Assembly (NCBI GenBank): GCA_003153555.1
Contig: PLZS01000039.1
Span: 1-60,832 of the forward strand
Source of the DNA: Candidatus Melainabacteria bacterium
GTDB lineage: Bacteria > Cyanobacteriota > Vampirovibrionia > Obscuribacterales > Obscuribacteraceae
DNA length: 60,832 nt
Direction: 5' to 3'
Both the position numbers and the translations under genes were made by a program. Each line of letters opens with the position of its first letter. Position 1 is the stretch's first letter. This document shows positions 33,944 to 43,043 of the stretch, one piece after another. The notes under the pieces are model-generated. The model had not been told where the DNA came from and ran no database searches. It saw only the letters and a program-made list of their open reading frames with translations.

Positions 33944-36085
33944 ATGGCAATGCCTTTTGGAAGGACCATGGACCGATCTGATTCCAACGAAGTTTTAGAA
34001 CCGGCTCTCGATTCTGCTGAGATCATCGAGACTGCAGTCTGCCCCACATGTGGTGTCAGACTGCCAGCTGACATGTCGATTTGTCCAAACGATAAAACCG
34101 TTCTGCTAAAAGGAGCTCCACTGGGAAATAAGCTTACAGAGCAGTATGAAATATTGGGAGAAATCGGCTCCGGCGGCATGGGACTGATCTATAAGGCACG
34201 CCATATGGGATTGGCTCAACTCGTGGCAATTAAGATGCTGCAACTGAACCGTTTGGATACCGTAGGCATCGAACGATTTGCTCAAGAGGCTAAAGCGGTT
34301 AATCTTTTAGATCACCCTGGAATTGTTCACATTCGCGATTATGGTTTAACTGAATTCAACCAGCCCTATATGGTTTTGGATTATATCGAGGCCAGCACTC
34401 TGGAGGAAACAATCGCGTTCCAGGGTGCGCTTAGTGTGCATTCTAGTCTCGATATCTTTACGCAGATCGCTGATGCCATCGAGCATGCTCATGGTCGCGG
34501 AATTCTTCACCGCGATCTGAAACCTAGCAACATCATGTTAGTCAAAGTGGATGGACAAGGTGCGAAAGTAAAAATAGTTGATTTTGGCATCGCCAAAATT
34601 ATCGACAACAATGATCCGCTCCAAGCCAAACTGACCAAAACTGGTGAGGTGTTTGGTAGCCCGCTCTATATGAGTCCTGAACAAGCTTTAGGAAGCAAAG
34701 TCGACCAGCGCTCCGATATTTACTCGCTTGGCTGCGTCATGTTCGAAACACTCACCGGAGTGCCACCATTTTCGGGTGAGAGCGCAATCCAAATTATTTC
34801 CAAACAGATGAACACCGAAGCACCAACTCTAAAGGAGGGATCGTTAGGAAATGTCTTTCCTGCAAATGTAGAAGAGATTGTCAGAAAGGCGCTTCGCAAG
34901 AATCCCAACGAGCGATTTCAGTCTATGCAAGAGCTTAAGGAGGCGTTGCTGATCGCTCGCTCAAATGACAAGAAGTCGATCGAAAAGTTGAGCGATGAGC
35001 AGATTGCCGTAGCGAAGAAAATTAGAGTGCAAGCCTTACTGTTGAAAGCGGCTCTGCTTGCTCTATTTGGCATAATCTGCTTGATCGCATTTTTCAGCTG
35101 GCAACAACTCCACGCCGGCACATCAATCGGTCGATCGCCTGAACCGCTAAGCATCTCAGATATTGACGCAATGCAATCAATACAAAAAGCTGGTGCGTTA
35201 GGTAAAAGTGAAGTCATTCTGATAGGAAATATCACAGATGCCGCCCTTGATGCGTTTGACTCGTGCTCCAAAACCAGCGTCGTTGTGCTAAAGGAAACAC
35301 TGATAAAAGGACCCGGGCTAGCCCACTTGATTCACCTGCCCATAACCTCTTTGGATTTGCTCGATTCTGATGTTACAGACAGAGGTTTAAAGGAGGTCGC
35401 ACACATGGCCCTCTTGAAAGATCTCAATCTTGAGAATACGAAGGTCACCGATCAGGGATTGAGCAATTTGAGTTCGTTGAAAAATCTCACCGATCTTCAT
35501 CTTGATGACGACAAAGTGACGGCCAAAGGTCTGCACTATCTCGTCTCTTTACCTGTTTTGAAGGACTTGACGCTAAATAGAGTTGATTGCGATTGGAGTG
35601 CGGCATTTGCTGAATTAGCTCAATTCCCATCGCTGCAAGTTCTGAGCCTGAAAAATACCCGGGTTTCTAATGACGACTTAACCGCCCTGAAAAACCTCAA
35701 AAAACTGAATACTTTGGATATGGATTTTACAGAAATCACCGACGAGGGAATTTCCAACCTCTCCAGTCAGCCGACGTTGCTAGTACTTGGATTGCAGGGT
35801 TGCAAACACTTTAACGGTACTGATTTTAAGATTTTCGGGAAGCTGAAGTTAAACTATCTCGATCTGAAAAATTTGCTGATCGATGAAAGTGCCCTGCAAA
35901 ACCTTGAACAAACCTCGATTCAAGGACTCGGTCTCAGTGAAACAAAAATCACAGATGGTGCCCTTGCAATTCTATCTCGCAACCGAAAGCTCAACTGGCT
36001 TGTTGTTCGGGGTTGCCCCAACCTCACAAAGCAAGCAATATTGTCTTTTAAGAAGAAGCGTCCCGATTGCAGACTCGATTACTGA
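33944..36085 (+). CDS. Ser/Thr protein kinase with zinc-ribbon-like head, one membrane segment and leucine-rich repeats
   Basis: Using the ATG at 33944 (GTGGA upstream; 33968 is an alternative), the protein has 713 residues. Near residues 33-50 CPTCGVRLP ... CPND resembles a zinc ribbon with the fourth ligand Asp instead of Cys. A full PknB-type kinase follows: glycine loop GSGGMG near 75, His189-Arg190-Asp191, DFG Asp213, GSPLYMSPEQ. A single membrane segment (about 365-387) separates it from a C-terminal region (about 455-710) of some ten leucine-rich repeats of 23-25 residues with the pattern T-D-x-G-L-x-x-L. The repeats are predicted to lie outside the membrane as sensor or binding surface. 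Confidence 0.92.
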   Translation: MAMPFGRTMDRSDSNEVLEPALDSAEIIETAVCPTCGVRLPADMSICPNDKTVLLKGAPLGNKLTEQYEILGEIGSGGMGLIYKARHMGLAQLVAIKMLQLNRLDTVGIERFAQEAKAVNLLDHPGIVHIRDYGLTEFNQPYMVLDYIEASTLEETIAFQGALSVHSSLDIFTQIADAIEHAHGRGILHRDLKPSNIMLVKVDGQGAKVKIVDFGIAKIIDNNDPLQAKLTKTGEVFGSPLYMSPEQALGSKVDQRSDIYSLGCVMFETLTGVPPFSGESAIQIISKQMNTEAPTLKEGSLGNVFPANVEEIVRKALRKNPNERFQSMQELKEALLIARSNDKKSIEKLSDEQIAVAKKIRVQALLLKAALLALFGIICLIAFFSWQQLHAGTSIGRSPEPLSISDIDAMQSIQKAGALGKSEVILIGNITDAALDAFDSCSKTSVVVLKETLIKGPGLAHLIHLPITSLDLLDSDVTDRGLKEVAHMALLKDLNLENTKVTDQGLSNLSSLKNLTDLHLDDDKVTAKGLHYLVSLPVLKDLTLNRVDCDWSAAFAELAQFPSLQVLSLKNTRVSNDDLTALKNLKKLNTLDMDFTEITDEGISNLSSQPTLLVLGLQGCKHFNGTDFKIFGKLKLNYLDLKNLLIDESALQNLEQTSIQGLGLSETKITDGALAILSRNRKLNWLVVRGCPNLTKQAILSFKKKRPDCRLDY

Positions 36086-36203
36086 ATTTGGTTTTGCAAC
36101 CGGGAGGACAATTCAATTAATCATTTGATCAACAATTTGAGCTACAAATCTAATCAATCTGACGTTTAAGTGTGGAATTATGATCGAGAGTGTGGAGGAC
36201 AGA

Positions 36204-36959
36204 ATGAAGAGGGGAATCCAACCGCGCTGCGGACCCAAATTATGTCTCCTTGTATTAGTGTCTCTGCTCCTAGTGTCAGTCAGCGCTGCTATCGCTTCGC
36301 CAAAAGGACGAGACGTCAGACTGGTATATTCGCGCATCTGGGGCGGGCCGATGGCTGTGTCTATCCACAATGAGATGGCAAATGTATCTGGTTCGGTGGG
36401 CTCAGAGTGGCGCCTAATAAGTTCGCCTGAAGAAAAGATCACCATATTCAGCAAGGATACTATGAAATACATGGTGGCAACCCCGCGTCAGATTGTCGGT
36501 TGGTTGACGGGTGTCGGAGGCAAGTTGCCGGTACGCTGGGCATCCTGGAAAAAGACCAACACAACTAAATTCATGAAGATGAACGTAACTTGTTGGAGTC
36601 GCACCGGAATACGCTCCGCATCGCAATCGGCGCCAAGTGATTTAGCCGAAGTTTGGGTGACAAACGACTACTTGTTCCAAGAGAGTATGCGCAAAGTTGT
36701 CTGCGGGCTCCTGAAATGCGATCTGCCTTCTTCTGGTTTGCCTGTGAAGTACGTTCTCACAGAGGGGCTAGACACTGGTTCCAGAAAGTCAATGGAAATG
36801 TCGAAGGTGGTGCGAATCGAATCAGCGCCAATCAGTAGTTCCGATTTTGTTTTGCCTCCGGGACTTGTAAAGGTTCATGACTTTTTTCAAGTAGTGGCTA
36901 CACCGGATGCAACTGAGATTTTTTTTCAAGTGAGAGATCCAACGCGAGTCGGAAAATAA
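36204..36959 (+). CDS. Secreted hypothetical protein, LolA-like paralog family
   Basis: GGAGG 7 bases before the ATG at 36204 marks the start; the frame also has an ATG at 36180. The 251-residue product has a signal peptide (hydrophobic core about residues 15-28, cleavage near IASP). The mature part shares the strand layout of the proteins at 21666 and 46386: SEWRLISSPEEKITIF near 72, a conserved W near 105, a CGLLKCDLPSSGLPVKYV turn near 170 and FVLPPGLVKV near the C-terminus. The role is unknown. Confidence 0.7.
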   Translation: MKRGIQPRCGPKLCLLVLVSLLLVSVSAAIASPKGRDVRLVYSRIWGGPMAVSIHNEMANVSGSVGSEWRLISSPEEKITIFSKDTMKYMVATPRQIVGWLTGVGGKLPVRWASWKKTNTTKFMKMNVTCWSRTGIRSASQSAPSDLAEVWVTNDYLFQESMRKVVCGLLKCDLPSSGLPVKYVLTEGLDTGSRKSMEMSKVVRIESAPISSSDFVLPPGLVKVHDFFQVVATPDATEIFFQVRDPTRVGK

Positions 36960-37031
36960 GCTTGAATGTCATCGCGCAGAGAAACCGCATATGGTGCATT
37001 AGTGTAGGTCGTCCCAGATACTTCTAGCGTT

Positions 37032-37466
37032 TTAAAACTTTAGTCGAAATTCTAGGGACACATGTTTGCCGCCTGGAGCTTTGCCAATCGGAATTACCGC
37101 TGCGCGATTTCTGTTGTCGTCGGATACTTTGACACCGAACTGACGCTTGCCACCATCATCTGAAAACAGTTTGACGACTCCATTTTCGTAGATATCGTGC
37201 AACGTCCTAGTCCGCCAAACTAACGGATCCTTCAACGCATAGCTGCTGGCCAACGGGTCCATATTGGAATCAGACGGGGGTAAATTAATTCGTGGATGAA
37301 TTGGCGTTGGCATTCCAAGATCCGCAACTGAGACTGTCGAGGAAGGCTGTTTAACTTCCAGCTGAGGCGAATGAGACCCGGATAAGTCAACGAGATTGAA
37401 GCCTGCAAGATTCCCCACACCAATGGCTGTCTTCGTTTCATCGGGTTTAGTCAGGACGTCTGCCAT
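37032..37466 (-). CDS. Hypothetical protein, 144 aa
   Basis: A hydrophilic protein with a disordered, Pro/Ser-rich first half and a second half that looks like a small beta-rich domain (VWRTRTLHDIYENGVVKLF ... GKRQFGVKV ... SLEFRLKF). There is no signal peptide. The ATG follows GAGAGAAACA. The upstream 250 bases contain three strong hairpins that could be its mRNA leader. No family is recognised. Confidence 0.6.
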   Translation of the reverse strand: MADVLTKPDETKTAIGVGNLAGFNLVDLSGSHSPQLEVKQPSSTVSVADLGMPTPIHPRINLPPSDSNMDPLASSYALKDPLVWRTRTLHDIYENGVVKLFSDDGGKRQFGVKVSDDNRNRAAVIPIGKAPGGKHVSLEFRLKF

Positions 37467-37501
37467 TGTTTCTCTCAGTTTTAGCTACGCCGGATTAGCG
37501 G

Positions 37502-37697
37502 CATTAGTGTTGGAGGGAGCGTGTCAGGAGGGGAACACTAATGTACCCTCGCTCTCAGTGATCGTCATTGGGGAAACTACGGCGCTCGTGGGGACGACCC
37601 TGTGGAGCGAACGCCGTCTGTGCATCTGAAGATTCCTTTGACTTGCTTGACCATGACTGCCCGGAGCTAGAGAAGTTTCCTCTCGCTGCCAGTCATG
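37502..37697. other. Intergenic region with three consecutive hairpins
   Basis: Between two minus-strand genes the sequence can fold into three independent hairpins. The first pairs CATTAGTGTT (37502-37511) with 37534-37543, 10 bp perfect. The second pairs ACGGCGCTC (37579-37587) with GAG and CGCCGT (37605-37617), with an inner GGG/CCC stem. The third pairs CATGACTG (37652-37659) with CAGTCATG (37690-37697), enclosing GAGA/TCTC. The region has no protein-like frame. It could be a structured leader of the gene starting at 37466 or an independent small RNA. It matched none of the riboswitch or RNA classes I could compare by eye. Confidence 0.5.
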
Positions 37698-37718
37698 TCT
37701 AGCAAACCTGACACCGCT

Positions 37719-38711
37719 TCAACCCAGATAGAACCGTGCTAGAGTTGCTCGATCAACCTTTAGCCGCAAACTTACAGACTCTTTTGAAAAGAGTTGATTT
37801 AACTCGGGAGCATCATCCCCTCCCAGCGCCGACAAACAATGCATCAGTTTTTCCCGCGAATAAAACGCTACTGGTCTTGTTGTTATTCCATCTTCTCTAT
37901 TTACAAAGTAAATGTCGCTTGTGCCAACTCGCTCCCACCAAATTTTCAATGTGGCTACGATCAACTCGGGCACTGGCATTGCAGCCGAGTTTTGGCTGCG
38001 ACGTACCCAGAAGTTAGCGTCGTAGTTTGGTGAAAATGTTTGCAACAGCTCAGTCATCCGTTCAACTTTTCTTCTCAAAAAATTGTCGTTTTGAGCAAAT
38101 TGCTGAACAGCGGAGTTGTGCACGATCATGTGCGCGTAGAGTTCAGCTTTGTCCTCCCAAACTGCGCTCATGGCATAATTAGTCATGAAGCCTACTCGAG
38201 TAACAGCCGCGCCGTGTTTATTTTTGTAAGCTTCAGAGTAAGCGAAGCCAGGCTCGTTCAAGGTTAGCCAGTGCGGATCTTGATACTGATGATGATCGTC
38301 GTGATAATCAATGCAATGGAACAGCTCATGGTGAAATCCACGGCGGCTGTAGTTCAAATCGCCAAGTTGATCTAGCGAAAGATACATGACGTTGCCTTTG
38401 GCACTGAATGCACCACCAGCCTTGGATTTGTTTATGTGCAGAGCGGACCCGAAAACGATGCGCCGCAACTGACTTTTCTTGAGAGTACTTTGGGGATAAA
38501 CAGAAAGTTCGGAGGTCAGCAATAGGCATGCCTTCTCGAAGAATTCAGCCCTCATTTTCGCATGAGCAATAGTTTCATCAACACTTTGTTCAGTCGACGC
38601 CACCTCGATGCCATATCGCGCTGCGATTGTTTGAAGTGCATCCAGCGCATCGGCAGGTCGTCCGAATAGATGAGCAAACCATTTCGTTAAGCCAATCCGT
38701 CCACGCGCCAT
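37719..38711 (-). CDS. Putative HExxH zinc metallopeptidase
   Basis: The 330-residue protein contains the zinc-binding motif HHELFHCID near residue 127 and a downstream Glu in VWEDKAELYAHMI near 185 that could be the third ligand, as in gluzincin-type peptidases. A central block, KGNVMYLSLDQL, precedes the metal motif. There is no signal peptide or membrane segment. The N-terminal 70 residues are helical and unassigned. It resembles the putative zinc-binding metallopeptidases found in many environmental genomes; the substrate is unknown. GGAG lies about 10 bases before the ATG. Confidence 0.75.
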   Translation of the reverse strand: MARGRIGLTKWFAHLFGRPADALDALQTIAARYGIEVASTEQSVDETIAHAKMRAEFFEKACLLLTSELSVYPQSTLKKSQLRRIVFGSALHINKSKAGGAFSAKGNVMYLSLDQLGDLNYSRRGFHHELFHCIDYHDDHHQYQDPHWLTLNEPGFAYSEAYKNKHGAAVTRVGFMTNYAMSAVWEDKAELYAHMIVHNSAVQQFAQNDNFLRRKVERMTELLQTFSPNYDANFWVRRSQNSAAMPVPELIVATLKIWWERVGTSDIYFVNREDGITTRPVAFYSREKLMHCLSALGGDDAPELNQLFSKESVSLRLKVDRATLARFYLG

Positions 38712-38975
38712 GCGCTCTATCGCTCCGAGGTGCTGTAGCAGTATAGCTGCCGCGTCGACCGAATCTCTTCGTCAATCTGAATTGAATTAATGCGCGTTTT
38801 GTATTTTGGCTACTATACATGCGGACAAACTTCGTTTAGTGTGATATTGCCCAGAATAATTCAATGTCTTGCCAAAAAGTATCGGCTGGACACAGAGCAC
38901 AGCGCAGCCGTTAAAAGCTGCCTGATTCCAACTTGCTTAAATGTGATTGATTACCAAACTTTCGGAATAACAAAG

Positions 38976-39791
38976 ATGAAAATGATTCTCGCTGTTGCAT
39001 TGTTTTTCTCAGTCTCTTTCTTGATTTGCACACCCATGTCCTCGGCGCAAGTTCGCAACGGATTACCACCAACGCAGATGGATAGTTTCGTTCGGCAAGC
39101 AGCAGGCAATGCTGAAAATATTTATGGTGATGAAGGTCATGAAGGTCCGCCACCGTTTATGTATTTCGAATATGAAAACAGAATCAACAGTGGCATTTAC
39201 GACGTACGAGATAAAGGCTTGACCACAGGCCACGGAAGCTACATGCCATCGGCTTGGGGCAGAGATGAGTTTCTCGGTGCTGAGTGGAGTCAATCCGGCG
39301 CCAACGGCGGCAATCCGCGGCTCGGAGGGCTGGGAACCCAGCAAGATCAAAACGGCAATCCGCAAAATGGCGCATCCACTCCTGCAACTGTGCCTTATCA
39401 AATTGGTTCAGGTTGGAATGTCGTTAGGGATTCGCGCGGAAACGTATTGGGTTATATGGCTCCTGGCGAAACGTACCAGCAATTCTTTTCTGGCCAATCC
39501 GGTCATTTGTTGGCTGGCTTCCAAGATGAGACTCCGGCGCTTCTTTCGCAAGCGGAGAATACTGGCACCGGATCTTTCTCAGTGACTCCAGTTTCAGCTC
39601 AGGCTGTGGCGCAAAACAATGCTGCCATCCAAGCTGCGCTTGCCCAAGCTGCAGCCCAAGCGCAGGAGGCAGCCGCAGAAGCTCAATCAATCGCGCAAGC
39701 CGATCAACAAGGACTAGCTGCCACCCAACAAACTGCCCCGGCGCCGCCGCAGCAAACAGATCCTCAGCCAGCCCAGACTTCCGGTCCGTAA
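38976..39791 (+). CDS. Secreted Gln/Ala/Pro-rich protein
   Basis: The start at 38976 gives a clean signal peptide (MKM followed by a hydrophobic core, cleavage near SSAQ at residue 25); the frame is open further upstream without protein character. The 271-residue product has a central domain with repeated Gly/Asn-Gly turns (TGHGSYMPSAWGRDEF, NVVRDSRGNVLGYMAPGETYQQFF) and a C-terminal 80 residues of low complexity rich in Ala, Gln and Pro. It looks like a surface or matrix protein. A hairpin terminator follows. Confidence 0.75.
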   Translation: MKMILAVALFFSVSFLICTPMSSAQVRNGLPPTQMDSFVRQAAGNAENIYGDEGHEGPPPFMYFEYENRINSGIYDVRDKGLTTGHGSYMPSAWGRDEFLGAEWSQSGANGGNPRLGGLGTQQDQNGNPQNGASTPATVPYQIGSGWNVVRDSRGNVLGYMAPGETYQQFFSGQSGHLLAGFQDETPALLSQAENTGTGSFSVTPVSAQAVAQNNAAIQAALAQAAAQAQEAAAEAQSIAQADQQGLAATQQTAPAPPQQTDPQPAQTSGP

Positions 39792-39810
39792 AAATCCATA
39801 GGACAATCAC

Positions 39811-39838
39811 CGAACGGCATAGCACCAGATGCCGTTCG
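39811..39838. terminator. Hairpin between convergent genes
   Basis: CGAACGGCAT (39811-39820) and ATGCCGTTCG (39829-39838) form a perfect 10-bp stem with an 8-base loop. On the minus strand it is followed, after about 23 bases, by ATTTTT. It separates the secreted protein gene and the molybdenum hydroxylase operon. Confidence 0.6.
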
Positions 39839-39844
39839 TACAGA

Positions 39845-42055
39845 CTAGACCAGTATTTTGTCCAAAGTTATGGGCAGATCGCGCACTCGTTTGCCGGTGG
39901 CGTGATACACAGCGTTGGCAATGGCAGCAGCCACACCAGTAATACCTAGCTCTCCGATACCTTTGACACCAATTGAATTTACGTGGGGATCTTGTTCATC
40001 AACGAAGAAGACATCCAGATTGGCAACGTCTGAGTTAACTGGGATATGATATTCAGCGAAGTCGGCGTTGATAATTCTGCCCAGGTTATGGTCGATCAGC
40101 GTTTGCTCCATCAGCGCCATACCGATACCGAAAGTGATACCACCAATCATCTGACTCCTGGCCGTTCTGGCATTGAGAATGCGCCCGGCGCCATAGGTAC
40201 CGCCAAACCGGCTAACTTGAATCACGCCGAGATCAGGGTCGATCTTGACCTCGGCAAACTGCGCTCCAAAGGTGCTCATCGAATAATTCTTAGCTTCGTC
40301 GCCAAACTTGGTCTGCACCGTTGCTTGTAGCTTGCCGGTGGCAGTGCGTGAAAGCAGAGATTGATATGACTCAGATTTACCGGCGCTGCCCTTTATCCGC
40401 AGTTCACCATTTACAGCCACGATATCGTCAATCTTGGCACCACTGAGAGGCGATTGTCGATCTACGACAGCTGTAGCTATCAGTTTATCGAGCGCAGCGG
40501 TACAGGCTTGCGCGACAGCGTTGCCAACGCTTCCTGCTGTTGTCGACCCACCAGCCAACGGAGCTTCAGGCAGATTGGTATCTCCAAGCTCAAACGTGAC
40601 ACGCTCCATCGGCAGGGACAATTTCTCTGCTGCAATCTGCGTCATGATCGTGTATGTGCCTGTGCCGATATCATGGCAACCGCTCTGAACAAGTGCTGTG
40701 CCGTCGGCGCGAAGCTCAACGCGAGCTGAGGCAAGATTGCGCCAACAACTGTGAAGTGCTGTCGCCATTCCCCAACCGACGAGCAACTTTCCATCACGCA
40801 TTGACCTTGGCGCGTGATTTCGCTTACTCCATCCAAATCGTTCAGCTCCGATTCGATAGCATTCGCGCAAAGAATTACTAGACCATGGCAATCCTGTCTC
40901 AGAGTCAACTTGAGCATAATTTCGCAAGCGCAGCTCAAGTGGATCAACTGTGAGCGCATAGGCAAGCTCGTCAAGAGCCGATTCTAAAGCGAAACTGCCA
41001 GGGGCATGTCCGGGCGCTCGCATCCAGGTCGGCTGTCCGATATCGAGCGAAACGATCATCTGGTTGGTGTGCACGTTTGGGCATGCGTACAGCATCTTCG
41101 AAGCCTCTGTGACAGATTCTACGAACTGATGAAACGCACTTTCGTTAATGCCCTCATGGCGCAGAGCGACCAGATCGCCAGCGCGGTTAGCGCCCAGCAC
41201 GATGTGTTGGTTGGTCGCTGGTCTGAAGCCGACCGGACCGTACATTTGTTGACGATCGAGAACGACCTTCACCGGCCGCCCTAGCTTGCGCGCCGCCATG
41301 GCCGTAAGAGGAGCATGCGACCAAAGTGCGAGCTTGCAACCAAATCCGCCACCAAGATAATGAGAAATCACCCGCACCGTATCCGGTGCCACACCAAGAA
41401 TTTCGGCAATCTTCCTTCTAGACTGAAAAACGCCTTGAGTCGTTTCGTACAGAGTGAGAGCGCCACCGTTCCATTGTGCCACAGTGGCAAACGGTTCCAG
41501 TGGATTATGACTTTCGGTGGGTGTGCTGTAGATCTGGTCTACCTTGACTGCGGCACCTTTCAACGCTTGATCCACATCTCCACGCTTATATTCGACATGA
41601 TCGGCTGGCACTTCAGCGCTCTTTAGTCGCCTAGCAAAATTCGTTTCAAACGGCGCCGTTTGATAGTTGAACTTCAACAGTGATGCGGAATGCTGAGCCG
41701 ACTCTAATGACTCGGCCACAACCAAACCGATCACTTGTCCGGCATAATTGACGGCGTCATTTTGTAATAGCGAAAGGCTCTTCGCTGCCTCTTTTTGCGC
41801 GCTGGTCGTAAGCTTCAGTGGAGGGTTCTTGCAGGTGAATATGGCGATCACGCCAGGAACTTTCTCAGCAGCAGACGTGTCGACGGACTGGATTTTTCCC
41901 TTTGGGATAGTGCTTTGGGCAACAACGCCGTAGGCAAGGCCTTGGGGGCGAAACTCAGCTGCATATCTGGCGGCACCAGTTACTTTTGCCACTCCGTCAA
42001 CTCGGTCAACAGGCTGTCCGATTAGTCCGCTGTGTGCTTTGCCGTTACTGCTCAT
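39845..42055 (-). CDS. Molybdenum hydroxylase, molybdopterin-binding subunit (PaoC-like)
   Basis: The 736-residue protein is the large subunit of a xanthine dehydrogenase-family aldehyde oxidoreductase. Signatures are VTGAARYAAEF near residue 25, HYLGGGFGCKL near 240, the RAPGHAPGSFALESALDELA block near 345 and the C-terminal GVKGIGELGITGVAAAIANAVYHATG with the catalytic Glu of the GIGELG motif. It oxidises aldehydes or N-heterocycles using water as oxygen donor. It overlaps the stop of the FAD subunit gene by 4 bases (ATGA), so translation is coupled. Lack of its own export signal fits piggyback export by the Tat signal of the iron-sulfur subunit. Confidence 0.95.
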   Translation of the reverse strand: MSSNGKAHSGLIGQPVDRVDGVAKVTGAARYAAEFRPQGLAYGVVAQSTIPKGKIQSVDTSAAEKVPGVIAIFTCKNPPLKLTTSAQKEAAKSLSLLQNDAVNYAGQVIGLVVAESLESAQHSASLLKFNYQTAPFETNFARRLKSAEVPADHVEYKRGDVDQALKGAAVKVDQIYSTPTESHNPLEPFATVAQWNGGALTLYETTQGVFQSRRKIAEILGVAPDTVRVISHYLGGGFGCKLALWSHAPLTAMAARKLGRPVKVVLDRQQMYGPVGFRPATNQHIVLGANRAGDLVALRHEGINESAFHQFVESVTEASKMLYACPNVHTNQMIVSLDIGQPTWMRAPGHAPGSFALESALDELAYALTVDPLELRLRNYAQVDSETGLPWSSNSLRECYRIGAERFGWSKRNHAPRSMRDGKLLVGWGMATALHSCWRNLASARVELRADGTALVQSGCHDIGTGTYTIMTQIAAEKLSLPMERVTFELGDTNLPEAPLAGGSTTAGSVGNAVAQACTAALDKLIATAVVDRQSPLSGAKIDDIVAVNGELRIKGSAGKSESYQSLLSRTATGKLQATVQTKFGDEAKNYSMSTFGAQFAEVKIDPDLGVIQVSRFGGTYGAGRILNARTARSQMIGGITFGIGMALMEQTLIDHNLGRIINADFAEYHIPVNSDVANLDVFFVDEQDPHVNSIGVKGIGELGITGVAAAIANAVYHATGKRVRDLPITLDKILV

Positions 42056-43038
42056 GTCACACCTAAGGCAGCGATTTCCAAAGCGCGAACGATGCTGCGC
42101 TTTGCCAGCTCAACCTTAAACTTGTTATGCTTGTGCGGCATGGCGCCGGCAACGGCAGCCGCTGCCGCTTGCGCAAAGGCAGCAGCACTAACCGGCTTGC
42201 CAATTAGTATCTTCTCGCTATCCTGACAGCGCCAGGGCTTGGTTGCCACGCCACCAAGAACGATGCGGGCATCAGATATGGTGCCATGCTGAACGGAGAG
42301 ACAGGCGGCCACCGATGCCAGAGCAAAAGAAAATGAGCTACGATCCCGAACCTTCAAGTAATGCGAGCGTAATGCGAATTTAGAAAGGGGGAGCTCGACA
42401 GCGACGATCAATTCGCCGGGATTGAGCACATTTTCTTTCTCAGGATTGTCGCCTGGCACGAGGTAAAATTTTTCTATCGGCACCTTACGTTCGCCGTCTG
42501 CCGATTTCAAAATCAATACTGCATCGAGGGCCGTGAGCGCAACGCACATGTCGGATGCATGTACGGCGATACAACGATCGCTGCCACCGAGAATCGCGTG
42601 CATTCGGTTGTGCCCTGTCAGGGCCGGGCATCCGCTCCCAGGTGCACGTTTGTTGCACGGCATCGTAACGTCGCGAAAGTATGGGCAGCGTGTGCGTTGC
42701 ATAATATTGCCACCAACGGTCGCCATGTTCCTCAATTGAGGTGAAGCACCAGACAAAATTGCCTTAGCGAGAATGGGAAAATGCTGCTGCACCATTGCAT
42801 TCATAACCACATCCGAATTCTTCGTAAGAGCGCCAATCAGCAATCCGCCATTGACACTGCTAATGTCACTATGAGCCAACTTGTTGATATCAACCAACTG
42901 ATCAGGTTGGGAAACGTTCAGTTTCATCAAATCGATCAAAGTGGTGCCACCGGCCAAAAACTTGCTTGCTGGATCGCGGCTAGCGGCATTGACAGCGATT
43001 GCATCATCGGCAGCGACTATGTAATTGAAAGGACGCAT
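42052..43038 (-). CDS. Molybdenum hydroxylase, FAD-binding subunit with 4Fe-4S-type insertion (PaoB-like)
   Basis: The start at 43038 has GGAGG 8 bases upstream and gives a 328-residue protein, the usual size. FAD contacts are in LAGGTTLIDLMKL near residue 33 and GGNIMQRTRCPYF near 110. The cysteine-rich insertion CPYF ... CNKRAPGSGCPAL ... HAILGGSDRCIAVHPSD-like matches the region that holds an additional 4Fe-4S cluster in the Escherichia coli periplasmic aldehyde oxidoreductase PaoB. It passes electrons between the molybdenum and iron-sulfur subunits and an acceptor. It is the middle gene of the operon. Confidence 0.93.
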   Translation of the reverse strand: MRPFNYIVAADDAIAVNAASRDPASKFLAGGTTLIDLMKLNVSQPDQLVDINKLAHSDISSVNGGLLIGALTKNSDVVMNAMVQQHFPILAKAILSGASPQLRNMATVGGNIMQRTRCPYFRDVTMPCNKRAPGSGCPALTGHNRMHAILGGSDRCIAVHASDMCVALTALDAVLILKSADGERKVPIEKFYLVPGDNPEKENVLNPGELIVAVELPLSKFALRSHYLKVRDRSSFSFALASVAACLSVQHGTISDARIVLGGVATKPWRCQDSEKILIGKPVSAAAFAQAAAAAVAGAMPHKHNKFKVELAKRSIVRALEIAALGVT

Positions 43039-43043
43039 TTTAG

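Noticed and set aside
37467..37718. RNase P RNA or a known riboswitch, because of GAGGAAAC...CCGGGC on the minus strand
   Set aside because: The length is too short for RNase P, the other universally conserved RNase P segments are missing, and none of the riboswitch cores I know matches.
38790..38975. Longer N-terminus for the secreted Gln/Ala/Pro-rich protein
   Set aside because: The extra 62 residues precede a perfect signal peptide and are not protein-like; the ATG at 38976 is preferred.
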